A DNA stretch of 64,000 nt, from assembly GCA_033763395.1 (NCBI GenBank), contig JANRKQ010000129.1, positions 1 through 64,000 on the forward strand. The letters are read 5' to 3'. Both the position numbers and the translations under genes were made by a program. Source of the stretch: Xiheimicrobium sp033763395. GTDB taxonomy: Bacteria > Myxococcota > Myxococcia > Myxococcales > Myxococcaceae. The notes under the pieces were generated by a model, which did not search any database, was not told the DNA's origin, and saw only the letters and a list, made by a program, of their open reading frames with translations. Each line of letters starts with the position of its first letter. Within the stretch, counting starts at the first letter, position 1. Positions 42,428 to 51,500 of the stretch are shown one piece after another.

Positions 42428-45349
42428 CTACTGGCAGGGGCCGATGGTGGTGCGGAAGACCGTCCCGTTCGCCGTGAAGAGGTAGACGTCGGCGCCGACC
42501 GCGTGCAGCGCCCCGTCCGTGAAGTCCGTCAGTGGCGGCACGCCCGCGAGCGACAGACGTTCCCACGTGCCCTCGCCGCCATTCGGTTGGCCCACCAGCC
42601 GGAAGAGGCCGGCCGGCGACAGCCCGAGCTCGTGCCCACACGCGACGGCGAAGTCCACGGCCACCGCTTCGGGGAAGGGACCGGCCAGACGAATGCGGCT
42701 CGGCAGCCCGTACACGGCTCCGGTCGTCGTCCCGAGGCGCGCACGGTCCGCTGAGAACCACGTCTCGAGGGGGAGCACGCCGGCGGGCAGGGTGAGGTCG
42801 GTGAGCCGGAACCGCGTGGGTGAAGACGCCGTCACCCGCACCACGCTCTGGCTCGTCACGCCATAGCCCTCGAGCCAGACGCCGGCATCGGGGTTGGTTC
42901 GCGTCGGGAAGCTCAGCGATGCGAACGGCGCGGTGCTGGTCGCCCGCAGCTCGAGGGGAACGAACGTCACCGTTCCGGCCAGCGCGTCGTCGACGTCGGC
43001 CGCGAAGAGGTTCGGCCCGCTCGAGAGGACCGCGACGGTGCGCCCGGTGACGGCCCTCGCGCGGGCCACGCTCACCGGGCGTGCAGGCGCCGACGACAGC
43101 ACGGCGAAGGTCGACGCCGAGGCGAGTGTCGGGCCCTGGGCCAACGTCGTCACGCCAGTGGTGGTGAGCACCCACGAGGGGTCGTTCGTCGCGACGGCGA
43201 GCAGGTCGACGCCGGCGGCCGTCAGCAGCCCGACCTGTGGCGCGGGGACGCCCAGCACTCCGTCGCCGACGGCGATGACGTTGCGTGGGTCGGCGCCGAC
43301 GGCCGCCAGTCCGACTGGCGCCCGGTCGAAGAGGACAGAGGCCGCCGACTGCGCGCTCGCGCCGGTCCACAGCTCGCCTCGGGGCCCCGCCGCGACGAAG
43401 CGGCCGGGCGCGGTCTGGTCAGGCAGGGTCAGCGCGCCGGCGGACGAGAAGAGGCCACTGCGGCCGACCAGCGGTCGCCTGTCGCACAGGCCCGAGGTGA
43501 AGGGCCGCCTCGAGATGCGGAAGAACCCCGACGAGCCCCCGTCGGCGACGCTGCACCGCACCTCGAGCTCGGGCGTGGTGGCGCCGGTGATCGGCGTGAG
43601 CGAGAGGAGCTGACCGCCGGGGCATGCTTCACAGGGGCCGAGCTCGACGGAGTAGGGAATCGCGTCGCCTGGCGTGCAGGGCTGGTCGAGGATCGAGGTG
43701 CAGTACGAGTCGTAGGGCCCGCCCCCTCGCGCGAGCATCGGCGTCAGGTTCCACAAAGCCACCTGCTCCCGGCCGCCATCGCGCGGCGCGGCCGTGATGG
43801 CGAGGTGCCGCGGCCCCGCCGACTCGAGGTGCGTCACCTTGAGCCCGGTCGGCGCGCAGACGTCGTTCCCGAAGAGCGGAGCGTGCACCATCTCGAGGGG
43901 CCAGCTGTTGTCCCGCATCAGCTGCTCGACCCACACGCCGGCTTCGTCGAGCGCGAATACGCACTCGAGCCCACCGTCACGGGTGATGACGTCGGCCATG
44001 TCGATGATGCGGTTCCCCGCTCTGTTGCGAATGCGGCTCGGAAAGGCGAACGGCGCTGCGGCGCGCGGCCCGTCGAAGAGTACGTAGTCGTTGGCCGGGT
44101 CGGGCCCGAAGGCGATGGTGGTGGGAAAGAGCCCCGGGTCGGCGGTGCCGTGCCGCAGCTCGGTGATCGGGGCGTTCACCGAGTACGAGTTGTCGGCCGA
44201 GCCCACCCGGAGCCACGCAACCCCTCCATCGTCGAGCAGGGTCGCCGCCTCGAGTCCGCCGTCGGGCCTCCCGAGGTACACCCGATCAGCGGCGACCTCG
44301 ACGAAGCGGTCGAAAGGAAACCCCTGGTAGTCGACCGACCTGGGGCTCTGCACCAGCAGCGGGCCGCCGAGCGCAGCGCCCAGCTCCACGCTCCGAACGA
44401 CGCCTCCGCTGGTGATGGTCGTCGCGCGGAGCTGCCCGCCACGCTCGAAGGCGTACCAGGGCGGAGCGGCGGGCGATGGGAGCGGAGAAATGGCGAGGCG
44501 GCCGAGGGGGAGCTGTTCGAGCGGGCTGATCAGCAGGAAGGCCCCGGCGTCGAGCGGGCCAGCCGGAATCAGCGCGTCGCCAGACGGGTCGGCGCACAGG
44601 CCTCCGAGGTCGCAGCGCCAGCCGCCGACGCAGTCGACGTCGGAGAGGCACGCGTGGGCGCGCGGCGCGGTCGGGTCATGACATTCACGCTGAACGCGGT
44701 TCATCGTGAGCCCGCAGCGGAACCCGCCGGCGCAGTCGGCGTCGACGAGGCAGGGCAGCTCCGAGGGCACCCGGGTGTCGCGGCAGACGCGGTCGACCCG
44801 GTTGTCGGCGAGCCGGCACGTCCACCCGCCGACGCAGTCGGAGTCGGCACGGCACGGCCACGCCATCGGCTGCGACGGATCGTGACACGCCCGGCCACCC
44901 TCCACCGCCAGGCCGCACGACCACCCCGCGACGCAGTCGTCGCTCGTGTCGCACGGCCAGTCGGTCGGCGCCGCCGGGTCGTGACAACGTCGGGCCCGCT
45001 GGCGGTCGAGGCCGCACCTCCACCCAGCCGAGCAGTCGGCGCTGGTCGCGCAGCGGTAGTCGGCACCCACCGAGGGATCGTGGCACTCGCGGTCGGCGCC
45101 GTTGGCCGCGAGCCCACAGAGGAACCCGGCCTCGCAGTCATCGGCGCTCTCGCAGCGCCAGGCGGTCGCGGTATCGCCCACGTCGTGGCAGAAGCCCTCG
45201 AGGCCGCAGCGGCTGGACCCCGGGCACTGGGCGCTGCCGACGGTGCGGTCCTTCGCCGGGTCGCACGTGTACCGTCCCGGCGGTACCTCGGGAGCAGGGC
45301 ACCCGGCGAGCAGGAGCGCGAGGGCGAAGACGAAGCGCGCGCGCGTCAT
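42428..45349 (-). CDS. Large lipoprotein with cysteine repeats, second copy of the duplicated module
   Basis: 973 residues. The lipobox LLLAGC gives lipidated Cys17. Six tandem 33-34-residue units at 64-256 follow, each like C-x5-DC-x2-GW-x-CGL-x7-RxCHDP. Then comes a long beta-rich region (about 260-970) with repeated strand motifs such as PGRFVAAGPRGELWTGAS, suggesting propeller blades. ATG 45349 overlaps the upstream paralogue's stop by 4 bases, exactly as in the module at 29128-32396. It is presumably on the cell surface, with the Cys repeats forming disulfide-bonded mini-domains. The function is unknown. Confidence 0.75.
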   Translation of the reverse strand: MTRARFVFALALLLAGCPAPEVPPGRYTCDPAKDRTVGSAQCPGSSRCGLEGFCHDVGDTATAWRCESADDCEAGFLCGLAANGADRECHDPSVGADYRCATSADCSAGWRCGLDRQRARRCHDPAAPTDWPCDTSDDCVAGWSCGLAVEGGRACHDPSQPMAWPCRADSDCVGGWTCRLADNRVDRVCRDTRVPSELPCLVDADCAGGFRCGLTMNRVQRECHDPTAPRAHACLSDVDCVGGWRCDLGGLCADPSGDALIPAGPLDAGAFLLISPLEQLPLGRLAISPLPSPAAPPWYAFERGGQLRATTITSGGVVRSVELGAALGGPLLVQSPRSVDYQGFPFDRFVEVAADRVYLGRPDGGLEAATLLDDGGVAWLRVGSADNSYSVNAPITELRHGTADPGLFPTTIAFGPDPANDYVLFDGPRAAAPFAFPSRIRNRAGNRIIDMADVITRDGGLECVFALDEAGVWVEQLMRDNSWPLEMVHAPLFGNDVCAPTGLKVTHLESAGPRHLAITAAPRDGGREQVALWNLTPMLARGGGPYDSYCTSILDQPCTPGDAIPYSVELGPCEACPGGQLLSLTPITGATTPELEVRCSVADGGSSGFFRISRRPFTSGLCDRRPLVGRSGLFSSAGALTLPDQTAPGRFVAAGPRGELWTGASAQSAASVLFDRAPVGLAAVGADPRNVIAVGDGVLGVPAPQVGLLTAAGVDLLAVATNDPSWVLTTTGVTTLAQGPTLASASTFAVLSSAPARPVSVARARAVTGRTVAVLSSGPNLFAADVDDALAGTVTFVPLELRATSTAPFASLSFPTRTNPDAGVWLEGYGVTSQSVVRVTASSPTRFRLTDLTLPAGVLPLETWFSADRARLGTTTGAVYGLPSRIRLAGPFPEAVAVDFAVACGHELGLSPAGLFRLVGQPNGGEGTWERLSLAGVPPLTDFTDGALHAVGADVYLFTANGTVFRTTIGPCQ
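44582..45160 (-). repeat. Six coding cysteine-rich repeats
   Basis: Units of about 99-102 bp within the lipoprotein gene. Their first cysteines fall at residues 66, 100, 133, 166, 200 and 234. Each unit has four cysteines except where degenerate, with the common end RxCHDP. Confidence 0.85.
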
Positions 45350-46155
45350 GGCATGAACCCCACGATGGCGAAGCCCTGTGACGTGGGCACGAGCGACGCC
45401 CGGACGCCCGTCTGCGGCGCCTCCGGCGGCATCACCACGAGGCCAAGCGTCACCAGCGCCGCGCCAGCGACGAGCCCACACAGCGACAGCGTACGCTGGA
45501 GGGCGGTTCGCTCGAGCTGGTCGCGGTAGCTGTCAGCAGAGCGGAGCACCACCGAGCGGTTCATGTCGTCGCTGCGCAGCTCTCCCCGGAGCGCCGCTTC
45601 TTCATTGAGCGCGAGGAGCCCGAAGACGGCTCCGGTGATGACCGCCGCGCCACCGGCGACGATGAGGGTGATGGGGAGCGCCCTCGACGGCGGCGGGGGC
45701 AGCGGCGTGCCGCACGCTTCGGCGACCGCCCACGGCAGCAGGCCACGCAGGCTCTCGAAGTCCCTGGCCACCTTCGTGCTGCGCGCGGTGACCCGCCCCT
45801 TGACCGTGTCGGACACCTGCAGGTTCAACTGGAAGATGCCCTCGAGGCGGGTCAGCGAGCCGCTCATGACGTAGGGCGCGCCGAGGGCCCCTGCGAGCTC
45901 GGCGGTGCAGGAGGCGGCCTCGTCGCCGCAGCCGAGGAGCTGCCGCTGCCGCTCGACGCCCAGGAGGGTGGCGATCTCAGCCGACGAGATGGGCTCGAAG
46001 AAGCCACGCGCGCCGACCTCGGCCGCCAGGCTCTCCGTCATGGCTGCCGCGAGCGCGGGGTCGACGTCGCCGGCGCCCTGGAGCGAGAGAATGGCGAGGC
46101 GCGCCTTCTGTGGAGTAGCCGCGGTTGCCACCGAGACGAGCAGCTCGAGAACCAT
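45346..46155 (-). CDS. Envelope protein, second copy of the duplicated module
   Basis: 269 residues. A short leader (MVLELLVSVATAA) is followed directly by the TolB-N/FlgO-like domain (ARLAILSLQGAGDVDPALAA, EIATLLGVERQRQLLGCGDE, APYVMSGSLTRLEGIFQLNL), the junction GTPLPPPPSRALPITLIVAG, and two membrane helices. It is paralogous to the protein at 29128-30120 but lacks that protein's Pro/Ala linker. Its stop overlaps the start of the Cys-repeat lipoprotein gene. Confidence 0.72.
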   Translation of the reverse strand: MVLELLVSVATAATPQKARLAILSLQGAGDVDPALAAAMTESLAAEVGARGFFEPISSAEIATLLGVERQRQLLGCGDEAASCTAELAGALGAPYVMSGSLTRLEGIFQLNLQVSDTVKGRVTARSTKVARDFESLRGLLPWAVAEACGTPLPPPPSRALPITLIVAGGAAVITGAVFGLLALNEEAALRGELRSDDMNRSVVLRSADSYRDQLERTALQRTLSLCGLVAGAALVTLGLVVMPPEAPQTGVRASLVPTSQGFAIVGFMP

Positions 46156-46238
46156 GGCAGACTTGTAGCGCTGATCGAGTCAGCCCCGCAGCGCAACGCA
46201 GACGAAGCCCGCCAGCGGCAGCGCGCGCCTGACGGTCG

Positions 46239-46784
46239 TCACTTGTTCGTGGCCGGCGCCTCGGTCGACGCGCCCGCGGTCGCGGCCGACGCCTCGGCCG
46301 GCTTCTTCTGCCACCCGAGGTCCTGGGCGACGTCGGCGATGATGGCGGGGACGATGGCCTCGAGCAGTTCGTTCGCCTCGGGCCCGCTGGCGTGAATGAA
46401 CCAGCTGCCCCGCAGCCCGTTGCCCGGGATCTTCGTCACCAGCAGCGACGCGCGCATCTGCTCGCGCGCCTCGGTGAGCACCAGCTTCACGCGCAGGCCG
46501 GTCGTCTGCTTCGCCTTCACCGTCGCGGCCGAGGCGTCGTCGGCCTCACCGGGCGGCGCGTAGTCCAGCACGAACCCGTCGAGCGCGGCCTTCATCAACG
46601 CGTCCGCCTGCGCGAGCAGCGGCTTGTACGCGTCGGCCTCGGTCTCGGTCGGCAGCACGCCGAGGTATGGCACCGCCGGCGCCGCGGGCGCGGGCTGCGA
46701 AACGGGCTTGTCCTTCTCGCCCTTCTTCGGGCCCGCCCAGGTCACCGACGAGACGAGCACCATCACGAGGCAGAGCGGCTTCAT
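46239..46784 (-). CDS. Secreted protein of unknown function
   Basis: 181 residues with a signal peptide (MKPLCLVMVLVSSVTWA). The mature protein starts with a Lys/Pro linker, then an alpha/beta domain (DALMKAALDGFVLDYAPPGE, TGLRVKLVLTEAREQMRASL), and ends in an Ala/Thr-rich tail. No family was recognised. ATG 46784 was chosen for the leader. It lies upstream of, and on the same strand as, the second duplicated module, with an 83-base gap. Confidence 0.6.
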   Translation of the reverse strand: MKPLCLVMVLVSSVTWAGPKKGEKDKPVSQPAPAAPAVPYLGVLPTETEADAYKPLLAQADALMKAALDGFVLDYAPPGEADDASAATVKAKQTTGLRVKLVLTEAREQMRASLLVTKIPGNGLRGSWFIHASGPEANELLEAIVPAIIADVAQDLGWQKKPAEASAATAGASTEAPATNK

Positions 46785-46831
46785 GAGGCGAAAGGCTCGC
46801 CCAGGCCGTCTGCCGTTCTCAATGAAAGAAT

Positions 46832-48247
46832 TCACCTACAGTAGAACCGACGTCGACCAGCGGCGAAGGCGACGAGCGTCAGCACCCACGCGTCGAGCGC
46901 GCCTGCGCCCGCACTGCACCCCGGCCCGGCTGCGCTGGCCTCGGCGACGTCGATGCGTGCCTCGACGGTGGCCACGGCGCGGTTGCCGGCGGCGTCGAAG
47001 GCGTGCACCTCGAGTTGGGTCGGGCCGGGGGGCTGTCCGCTCGCGTCGAACCGCAAGCGCCACGGCGGCTCGAGGCGCGTGTCGACGAGTGCGCCGTTGA
47101 CGAGCAGCTCCACCCGCGTAGCGTCGACGGCCTGGACCTCGACGGCCACCTCACCCGCGACGAGCTGCCCGGGCGTCGGCGAGACGATGGAGAGGGCTGG
47201 CGGCGTGCGGTCGATGGAGCCCGGCTCGACGATGCGCACCGTCGCGGCGCCCGAGCGGCCAAGCGCCACCGCCTGTACCACGTGAGGGCCTCCCAGCCGT
47301 GGCCCCGCGACGAAGCGCCCTCCACTCGAGACGGTGCCGCCTCCTGTCGTGGACCACGCCATGGGCGTTGGCAGGTCCATCGCGCGGCCGAACTGGTCAG
47401 CGAAGCGCGCCGAGAACACGACGCTCCCACCGGGCTCGACGTCGGCGGTGGCGGGCGTGACGGCGATGGTGGTGGCCGTCGCGTTCACTGGCACGTCGAC
47501 GACGGCGCTCGCGGCCTGGCCCGAGGCGTCGGTGATGACGACGCGCAGCTGGTGGGCGCCGGCCGCCGAGAACGTCGCGACCGTCTGTTTGGCGGCGTTC
47601 GAGCCGTTCGGCGAGAAGGTGACGGCGCCGCCCCGGGTGACGCTCCAGTCGTAGCGCAGACCGGCCTCGGGCTGGTCGTCGGCGCCCAGCACCTCGACGC
47701 GGGTCGCTGCGGTGGTGACGGTCGCAGGGGTGGCCCGGGGTGGCGTCGCGATGCGGGGCGCGGTGCTGCCGCCCGTCACGTTCACGGTGAGTGTCGTCAG
47801 CGCGGCGCGGTCGCCCGACGTTCCACCATTGCCGTTGCACGAGTTGCCGGCCCCGAAGAGCCTGAGGGCGCCGGAGAAGGGCGGCGCCTTGAGCCTGAAC
47901 GCGAAGCTGGCGCGCCCGGCCGAGAAGGCCTTCGGCGTGGCCTGGTGGAGCTCGCCGCTGAAGGCCACCGTGTCTCCAGTGACGCCGAGGAGCTCGGCCT
48001 CGGGCACGTCGACGGCGACGTTCAGGCCCGCGCGCACCGCGGCGCCTCCGCTGATGGTGAGGCGGTAGTCGCCCACCTGTCCAGCCGAGAGCGTCGTCGG
48101 CCCGGTGACGGTCACCATCGGCGCGGCGCCGCCCGAGTGACACCCATTGCAGGTGGACGCCGAGGTGCCGGCGTAGCCCACGACGCCGAGCTGGTTGGCC
48201 AACACCGGCGCGGCCACGACGAGGCCCAGGACACAGAGCAGACGCAT
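46832..48247 (-). CDS. MYXO-CTERM-type surface protein with a CxxCH motif and Ig-like domains
   Basis: 471 residues. The signal peptide ends PVLAN. A heme-type CNGCH lies at 33-37 within a domain like the choice-of-anchor V group (GYAGTSASTCNGCHSGGAAP). Two or three Ig-like domains span about 170-435. The C-terminus is GPGCSAGAGALDAWVLTL, then VAFAAGRRRFYCR: Gly-Cys at 443-444, a hydrophobic helix and an Arg cluster, the MYXO-CTERM layout. Such tails are processed in myxobacteria by a CPBP-type myxosortase. The overall layout recalls the MXAN_6652-type family. A single CxxCH rarely implies multiheme function, so the motif may bind metal instead. Confidence 0.78.
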   Translation of the reverse strand: MRLLCVLGLVVAAPVLANQLGVVGYAGTSASTCNGCHSGGAAPMVTVTGPTTLSAGQVGDYRLTISGGAAVRAGLNVAVDVPEAELLGVTGDTVAFSGELHQATPKAFSAGRASFAFRLKAPPFSGALRLFGAGNSCNGNGGTSGDRAALTTLTVNVTGGSTAPRIATPPRATPATVTTAATRVEVLGADDQPEAGLRYDWSVTRGGAVTFSPNGSNAAKQTVATFSAAGAHQLRVVITDASGQAASAVVDVPVNATATTIAVTPATADVEPGGSVVFSARFADQFGRAMDLPTPMAWSTTGGGTVSSGGRFVAGPRLGGPHVVQAVALGRSGAATVRIVEPGSIDRTPPALSIVSPTPGQLVAGEVAVEVQAVDATRVELLVNGALVDTRLEPPWRLRFDASGQPPGPTQLEVHAFDAAGNRAVATVEARIDVAEASAAGPGCSAGAGALDAWVLTLVAFAAGRRRFYCR

Positions 48248-48390
48248 GCTGGGCGACCCAGAAGCAGGGCGCGTGCCGCCGTCAGCGCGCTCCCATCGGC
48301 GTAGGAACACGAGCGCCGCGGGAGGCCGGTGAGGACTCGAGTGGTCAGCCACCTGCGGCGGTGAAGCTCCACGTGGAGCCTCGTTGACGC

Positions 48391-51300
48391 CTACTCGTCG
48401 TGCCGGTGCTCCAGCAGCTTGATGATGGCGCGCCCGAGCTCGTCGCGGGTCGGCACCTTCGCAGCTGGAGGGGCGGGCGGCGCGCGGCGGAGGGGCTGGC
48501 CCGGCTTGAGCGGGAAGTCGTCGTACCGGCCCGAGCCGTCTGCATCGACGAGAATGGCGTTCGAGTACGCGACGGCCGGCGTGTTGTGGAAGGGCCGCAG
48601 CGGCTGCGAGCCCCGCACCATCACGACGTACCAGGTGTCCCTCGAGGGGCGCACCACGAGCTTCTCGACGTGGTGCAGGCGGCGCAGGGGGGTGCCGGGC
48701 ACCGCCTCGATGGTCGGGGTGGCGATGGCCTTCCGCTCGAGCACGCGGCCCTCGGGCCACGACGAGTTGCTCTTGCCGTCGACCGACTCGCGCCCGCTCG
48801 CGTGGCTGTAGAGCTCGACGCGGTCGACGTGCAGCCAGTCAGGGCCCTGGATGTCGACGGTGAGCTCGACCGCGTCGTTCGCCGTCACCGCCAGCGTGCC
48901 GCCGATGTCGACGATGGGCCCGATGGGCTGCATCGCCGCGTCGAGCTTTCGAGCGGTGACGGCCAGCACCGGGCCATTCGTGACGTACGCGCGCTGCGTC
49001 CGAATCGCCTCGGCGAACTGCCCCGGCTGGAACGTCGTGGGCCCGTCGCCCTCGACCTTCGCGTAGGTGCGCGCGTAGCCGGGCACGTCGCTGTAGGCCT
49101 GGTGCGTGTCCGACACGCCCGTCGCCGTGCGCACCGTGCCGCGCGAGAGGAAGGTCATCCAGTCGTTGAGAATGGCGTTGCTGGGGTTGGTGCCGTTCGC
49201 CGACTCGACGGCGTCGAACCCATCGCCGAAGAGCTTCGTGTCGTCGGCCGTCGCGTCTGGAGCCGCCTCCATGCCGAACGTCTGCGGCGGCGCGTGGCTG
49301 GCCAGCGTCGCGGTGTCGACGCGCAGTTGCGTCAGCACACCGCCCGAGCCGCGCGGGTGGTTGAGCTGCACGACCGCGCCCGGGTGCTCCGCCTTGATGC
49401 CCGAGAAGAGCTGCGGCATGCGCAGCGAGGGCCCGTCTTCGCCGCCGGCATGGTCGAACGCGCCGCCGTTGGGCAGGTCGGGGTTCCGCTTGAGGGGGAA
49501 GGTGTTGAAGTGCCCGTGCGAGAAGCTCGTCACCTCTTCTCCAATCATCGTGGCGATGAGGTTCTCGGCGTTCAGCGCGCGCACCACGGGCGCAAAGTCG
49601 GTGATGACCTCGTGGTCGGTCGACAGGAGCACGTCGACGCCCTCAGCGAGGAAGTTCGCCACCCGCAATTCGTTGAGCACCGCGCTGTCGGGGCTCGCGA
49701 CGGCGTGCACGTGGAGGTCGGCCGACACCCAGCCCGGCGTGTCGAGAATGCGCGCAACGGTCGCCTCGAGTGTGGCGTCGGCGGTGCGCAGGTCGATCGC
49801 CGCGCCGCGCGCCGGCCAGGTGTCGGGCCAGGTCGAGTACTCGGGGCCCCGAGAGACGACCGCCTCGTACTGACCCGGTGGCAGGGTGAGCGTGAGCGTG
49901 CCCGTCGGTGGCAGGGAGCCGATGGCGGCCGCGCCCATCGGGAAGCCCTCGACGAGCAGGTGCTGTCTCCACGTGTCGGCGTTGAAGGAGCACGGGGCCG
50001 GCGTGCAGAAGACGGTCACCTTCGCCGGCACCGCGGCGCCCGAGCGGTCCTTCGCCGTCACCGTGAGGCGGCGGCCGTCTCCGAGGGTGACGCTCGCTGG
50101 GGTGGTGACGTTGGCGGTGACGCTGACGGTGACCGCCGTGCCGACGAGGTGGCCCTCGCGCGACGCGCTCACGCGGTACTCGCCCGGCGGGAGGTTCGCC
50201 CTGGCCTTGCCGGCGTCATCGGCCACCGCGAGCGCCACCATGCCTCCAGTCGCCGCGTCGACGAAGCTCACCCGCGCGCCCTTCGCGCTCGGCGCCACCC
50301 CCGGCTGCACCGAGACGTCGACGGTGCCGGTCACGACGCCATCGAGCGCCGACAGCACGTCGCCCACGCCCGCGAGGTCCTTCGCGATGACGAAGTCGCG
50401 CACGTAGGTCTTCTGCTGCCGGGCGAGGATGTTGAAGGTCCCCGGCCGCACGATGGCCTGCGGGTCGAACCACTTGAGCAGGCCGTCGAGGTTCTCGCCC
50501 TCGACGAACGAGCCGACGACGCCCCCGTAGCCGATGACGGCGTTCGCCTTCACCGGTTGCCTGGAGTCCCGGAGCGACAGGCTCCGCAGGCCGTACGCCA
50601 CGCCCTCGGCCTGCGTGCCGATCCACCGGGAGCGGTCGGCGAGGCAGTTGGTGTCGTCGAGCTTGCTGGTGCCGAGCCCGTTCTGACAGCCGCCCGGGTT
50701 GAAGAGCTCGAAGGCCCCGACATCCATCAGCTCGATGAGCGGCAGGTTGATGGTGCCGTCGGAGTCGTTGCAGAAGGCCGTGACGAGGCGCACCCGCGTC
50801 TCACCCGGTGAGAGCGCGAAGTAGGTGGTGGCCCGCACCGGCACCGGCACCGAGGGGTCGACGACGGGCTCGAGCGGCAGACCGGCGACGCCCGCGATGA
50901 GGGACTTGAGGTTGAGCAGGTCATGCGGCACGTCCTTGCCCGAGGCCGCGACGATGGCCGGGCCGCCGCTCGAGCCATCAGCGAGAATTTCGACGTCCGT
51001 CACGCTGGTGAGCCTTCCGAGCGAGTAGAAGAGGGCCGAGCGGCCGAAGACGTCGCGGCCCGGCTCGTTCGCGCCGCGCACGAGGTCGGCGTCGATGAGG
51101 TTGCCTCCCGAGAGCAGCGGCCCCACCGAGCGGCCCGGCTGCTCGATGATGAGCTTCACCACGTCGTTCGCCAGCAGCACGTCGCCGACCCGCCCCTGCG
51201 CGCCGGGACCTCCGATGAGGTCTGCCGGACCTTCGACCTTCTTCGCCTTCGCCCCCGTGCCCTCTCCAGCGACCAGGCCCGCTGCCTTCAAGTCGAGCTC

Positions 51301-51399
51301 ACAGCGCCTCGGGTTGACGGTGCCGCCGCCTCCGCCCGGCTTCGGGCACGAGAGCAGCGAGAGGGCGACGAGGACGAAGGCGCGACGGGCGTGTTGCAT
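48391..51399 (-). CDS. CehA/McbA-type PHP-domain metallohydrolase lipoprotein
   Basis: 1002 residues. The lipobox LLSC gives Cys18. The N-terminal half is beta-rich with carboxypeptidase-regulatory-like segments (PGEYRVSASREGHLVGTAVT). The PHP domain begins near 560 with SADLHVHAVASPDS, then LSTDHEVITD, and a late GVSDTHQAY, which supply metal ligands. CehA/McbA enzymes hydrolyse phosphoesters or carbamate-like substrates; a surface lipoprotein form suggests an extracellular substrate. ATG 51399 was chosen for the lipobox. A 143-base gap separates it from the next gene. Confidence 0.8.
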   Translation of the reverse strand: MQHARRAFVLVALSLLSCPKPGGGGGTVNPRRCELDLKAAGLVAGEGTGAKAKKVEGPADLIGGPGAQGRVGDVLLANDVVKLIIEQPGRSVGPLLSGGNLIDADLVRGANEPGRDVFGRSALFYSLGRLTSVTDVEILADGSSGGPAIVAASGKDVPHDLLNLKSLIAGVAGLPLEPVVDPSVPVPVRATTYFALSPGETRVRLVTAFCNDSDGTINLPLIELMDVGAFELFNPGGCQNGLGTSKLDDTNCLADRSRWIGTQAEGVAYGLRSLSLRDSRQPVKANAVIGYGGVVGSFVEGENLDGLLKWFDPQAIVRPGTFNILARQQKTYVRDFVIAKDLAGVGDVLSALDGVVTGTVDVSVQPGVAPSAKGARVSFVDAATGGMVALAVADDAGKARANLPPGEYRVSASREGHLVGTAVTVSVTANVTTPASVTLGDGRRLTVTAKDRSGAAVPAKVTVFCTPAPCSFNADTWRQHLLVEGFPMGAAAIGSLPPTGTLTLTLPPGQYEAVVSRGPEYSTWPDTWPARGAAIDLRTADATLEATVARILDTPGWVSADLHVHAVASPDSAVLNELRVANFLAEGVDVLLSTDHEVITDFAPVVRALNAENLIATMIGEEVTSFSHGHFNTFPLKRNPDLPNGGAFDHAGGEDGPSLRMPQLFSGIKAEHPGAVVQLNHPRGSGGVLTQLRVDTATLASHAPPQTFGMEAAPDATADDTKLFGDGFDAVESANGTNPSNAILNDWMTFLSRGTVRTATGVSDTHQAYSDVPGYARTYAKVEGDGPTTFQPGQFAEAIRTQRAYVTNGPVLAVTARKLDAAMQPIGPIVDIGGTLAVTANDAVELTVDIQGPDWLHVDRVELYSHASGRESVDGKSNSSWPEGRVLERKAIATPTIEAVPGTPLRRLHHVEKLVVRPSRDTWYVVMVRGSQPLRPFHNTPAVAYSNAILVDADGSGRYDDFPLKPGQPLRRAPPAPPAAKVPTRDELGRAIIKLLEHRHDE

Positions 51400-51500
51400 G
51401 GCTGTGACAAAGCCCAAGAGTCCTGGCGTCACAAGCCAGCGGCATGACGCGACCGCTCAGACACGACAACCCGGCCCCGCCTGGGAGACACTCTGGGGCC

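Noticed and set aside
46832..48247. Multiheme cytochrome
   Set aside because: Only one CxxCH motif is present; the rest is Ig-like and a sorting tail.
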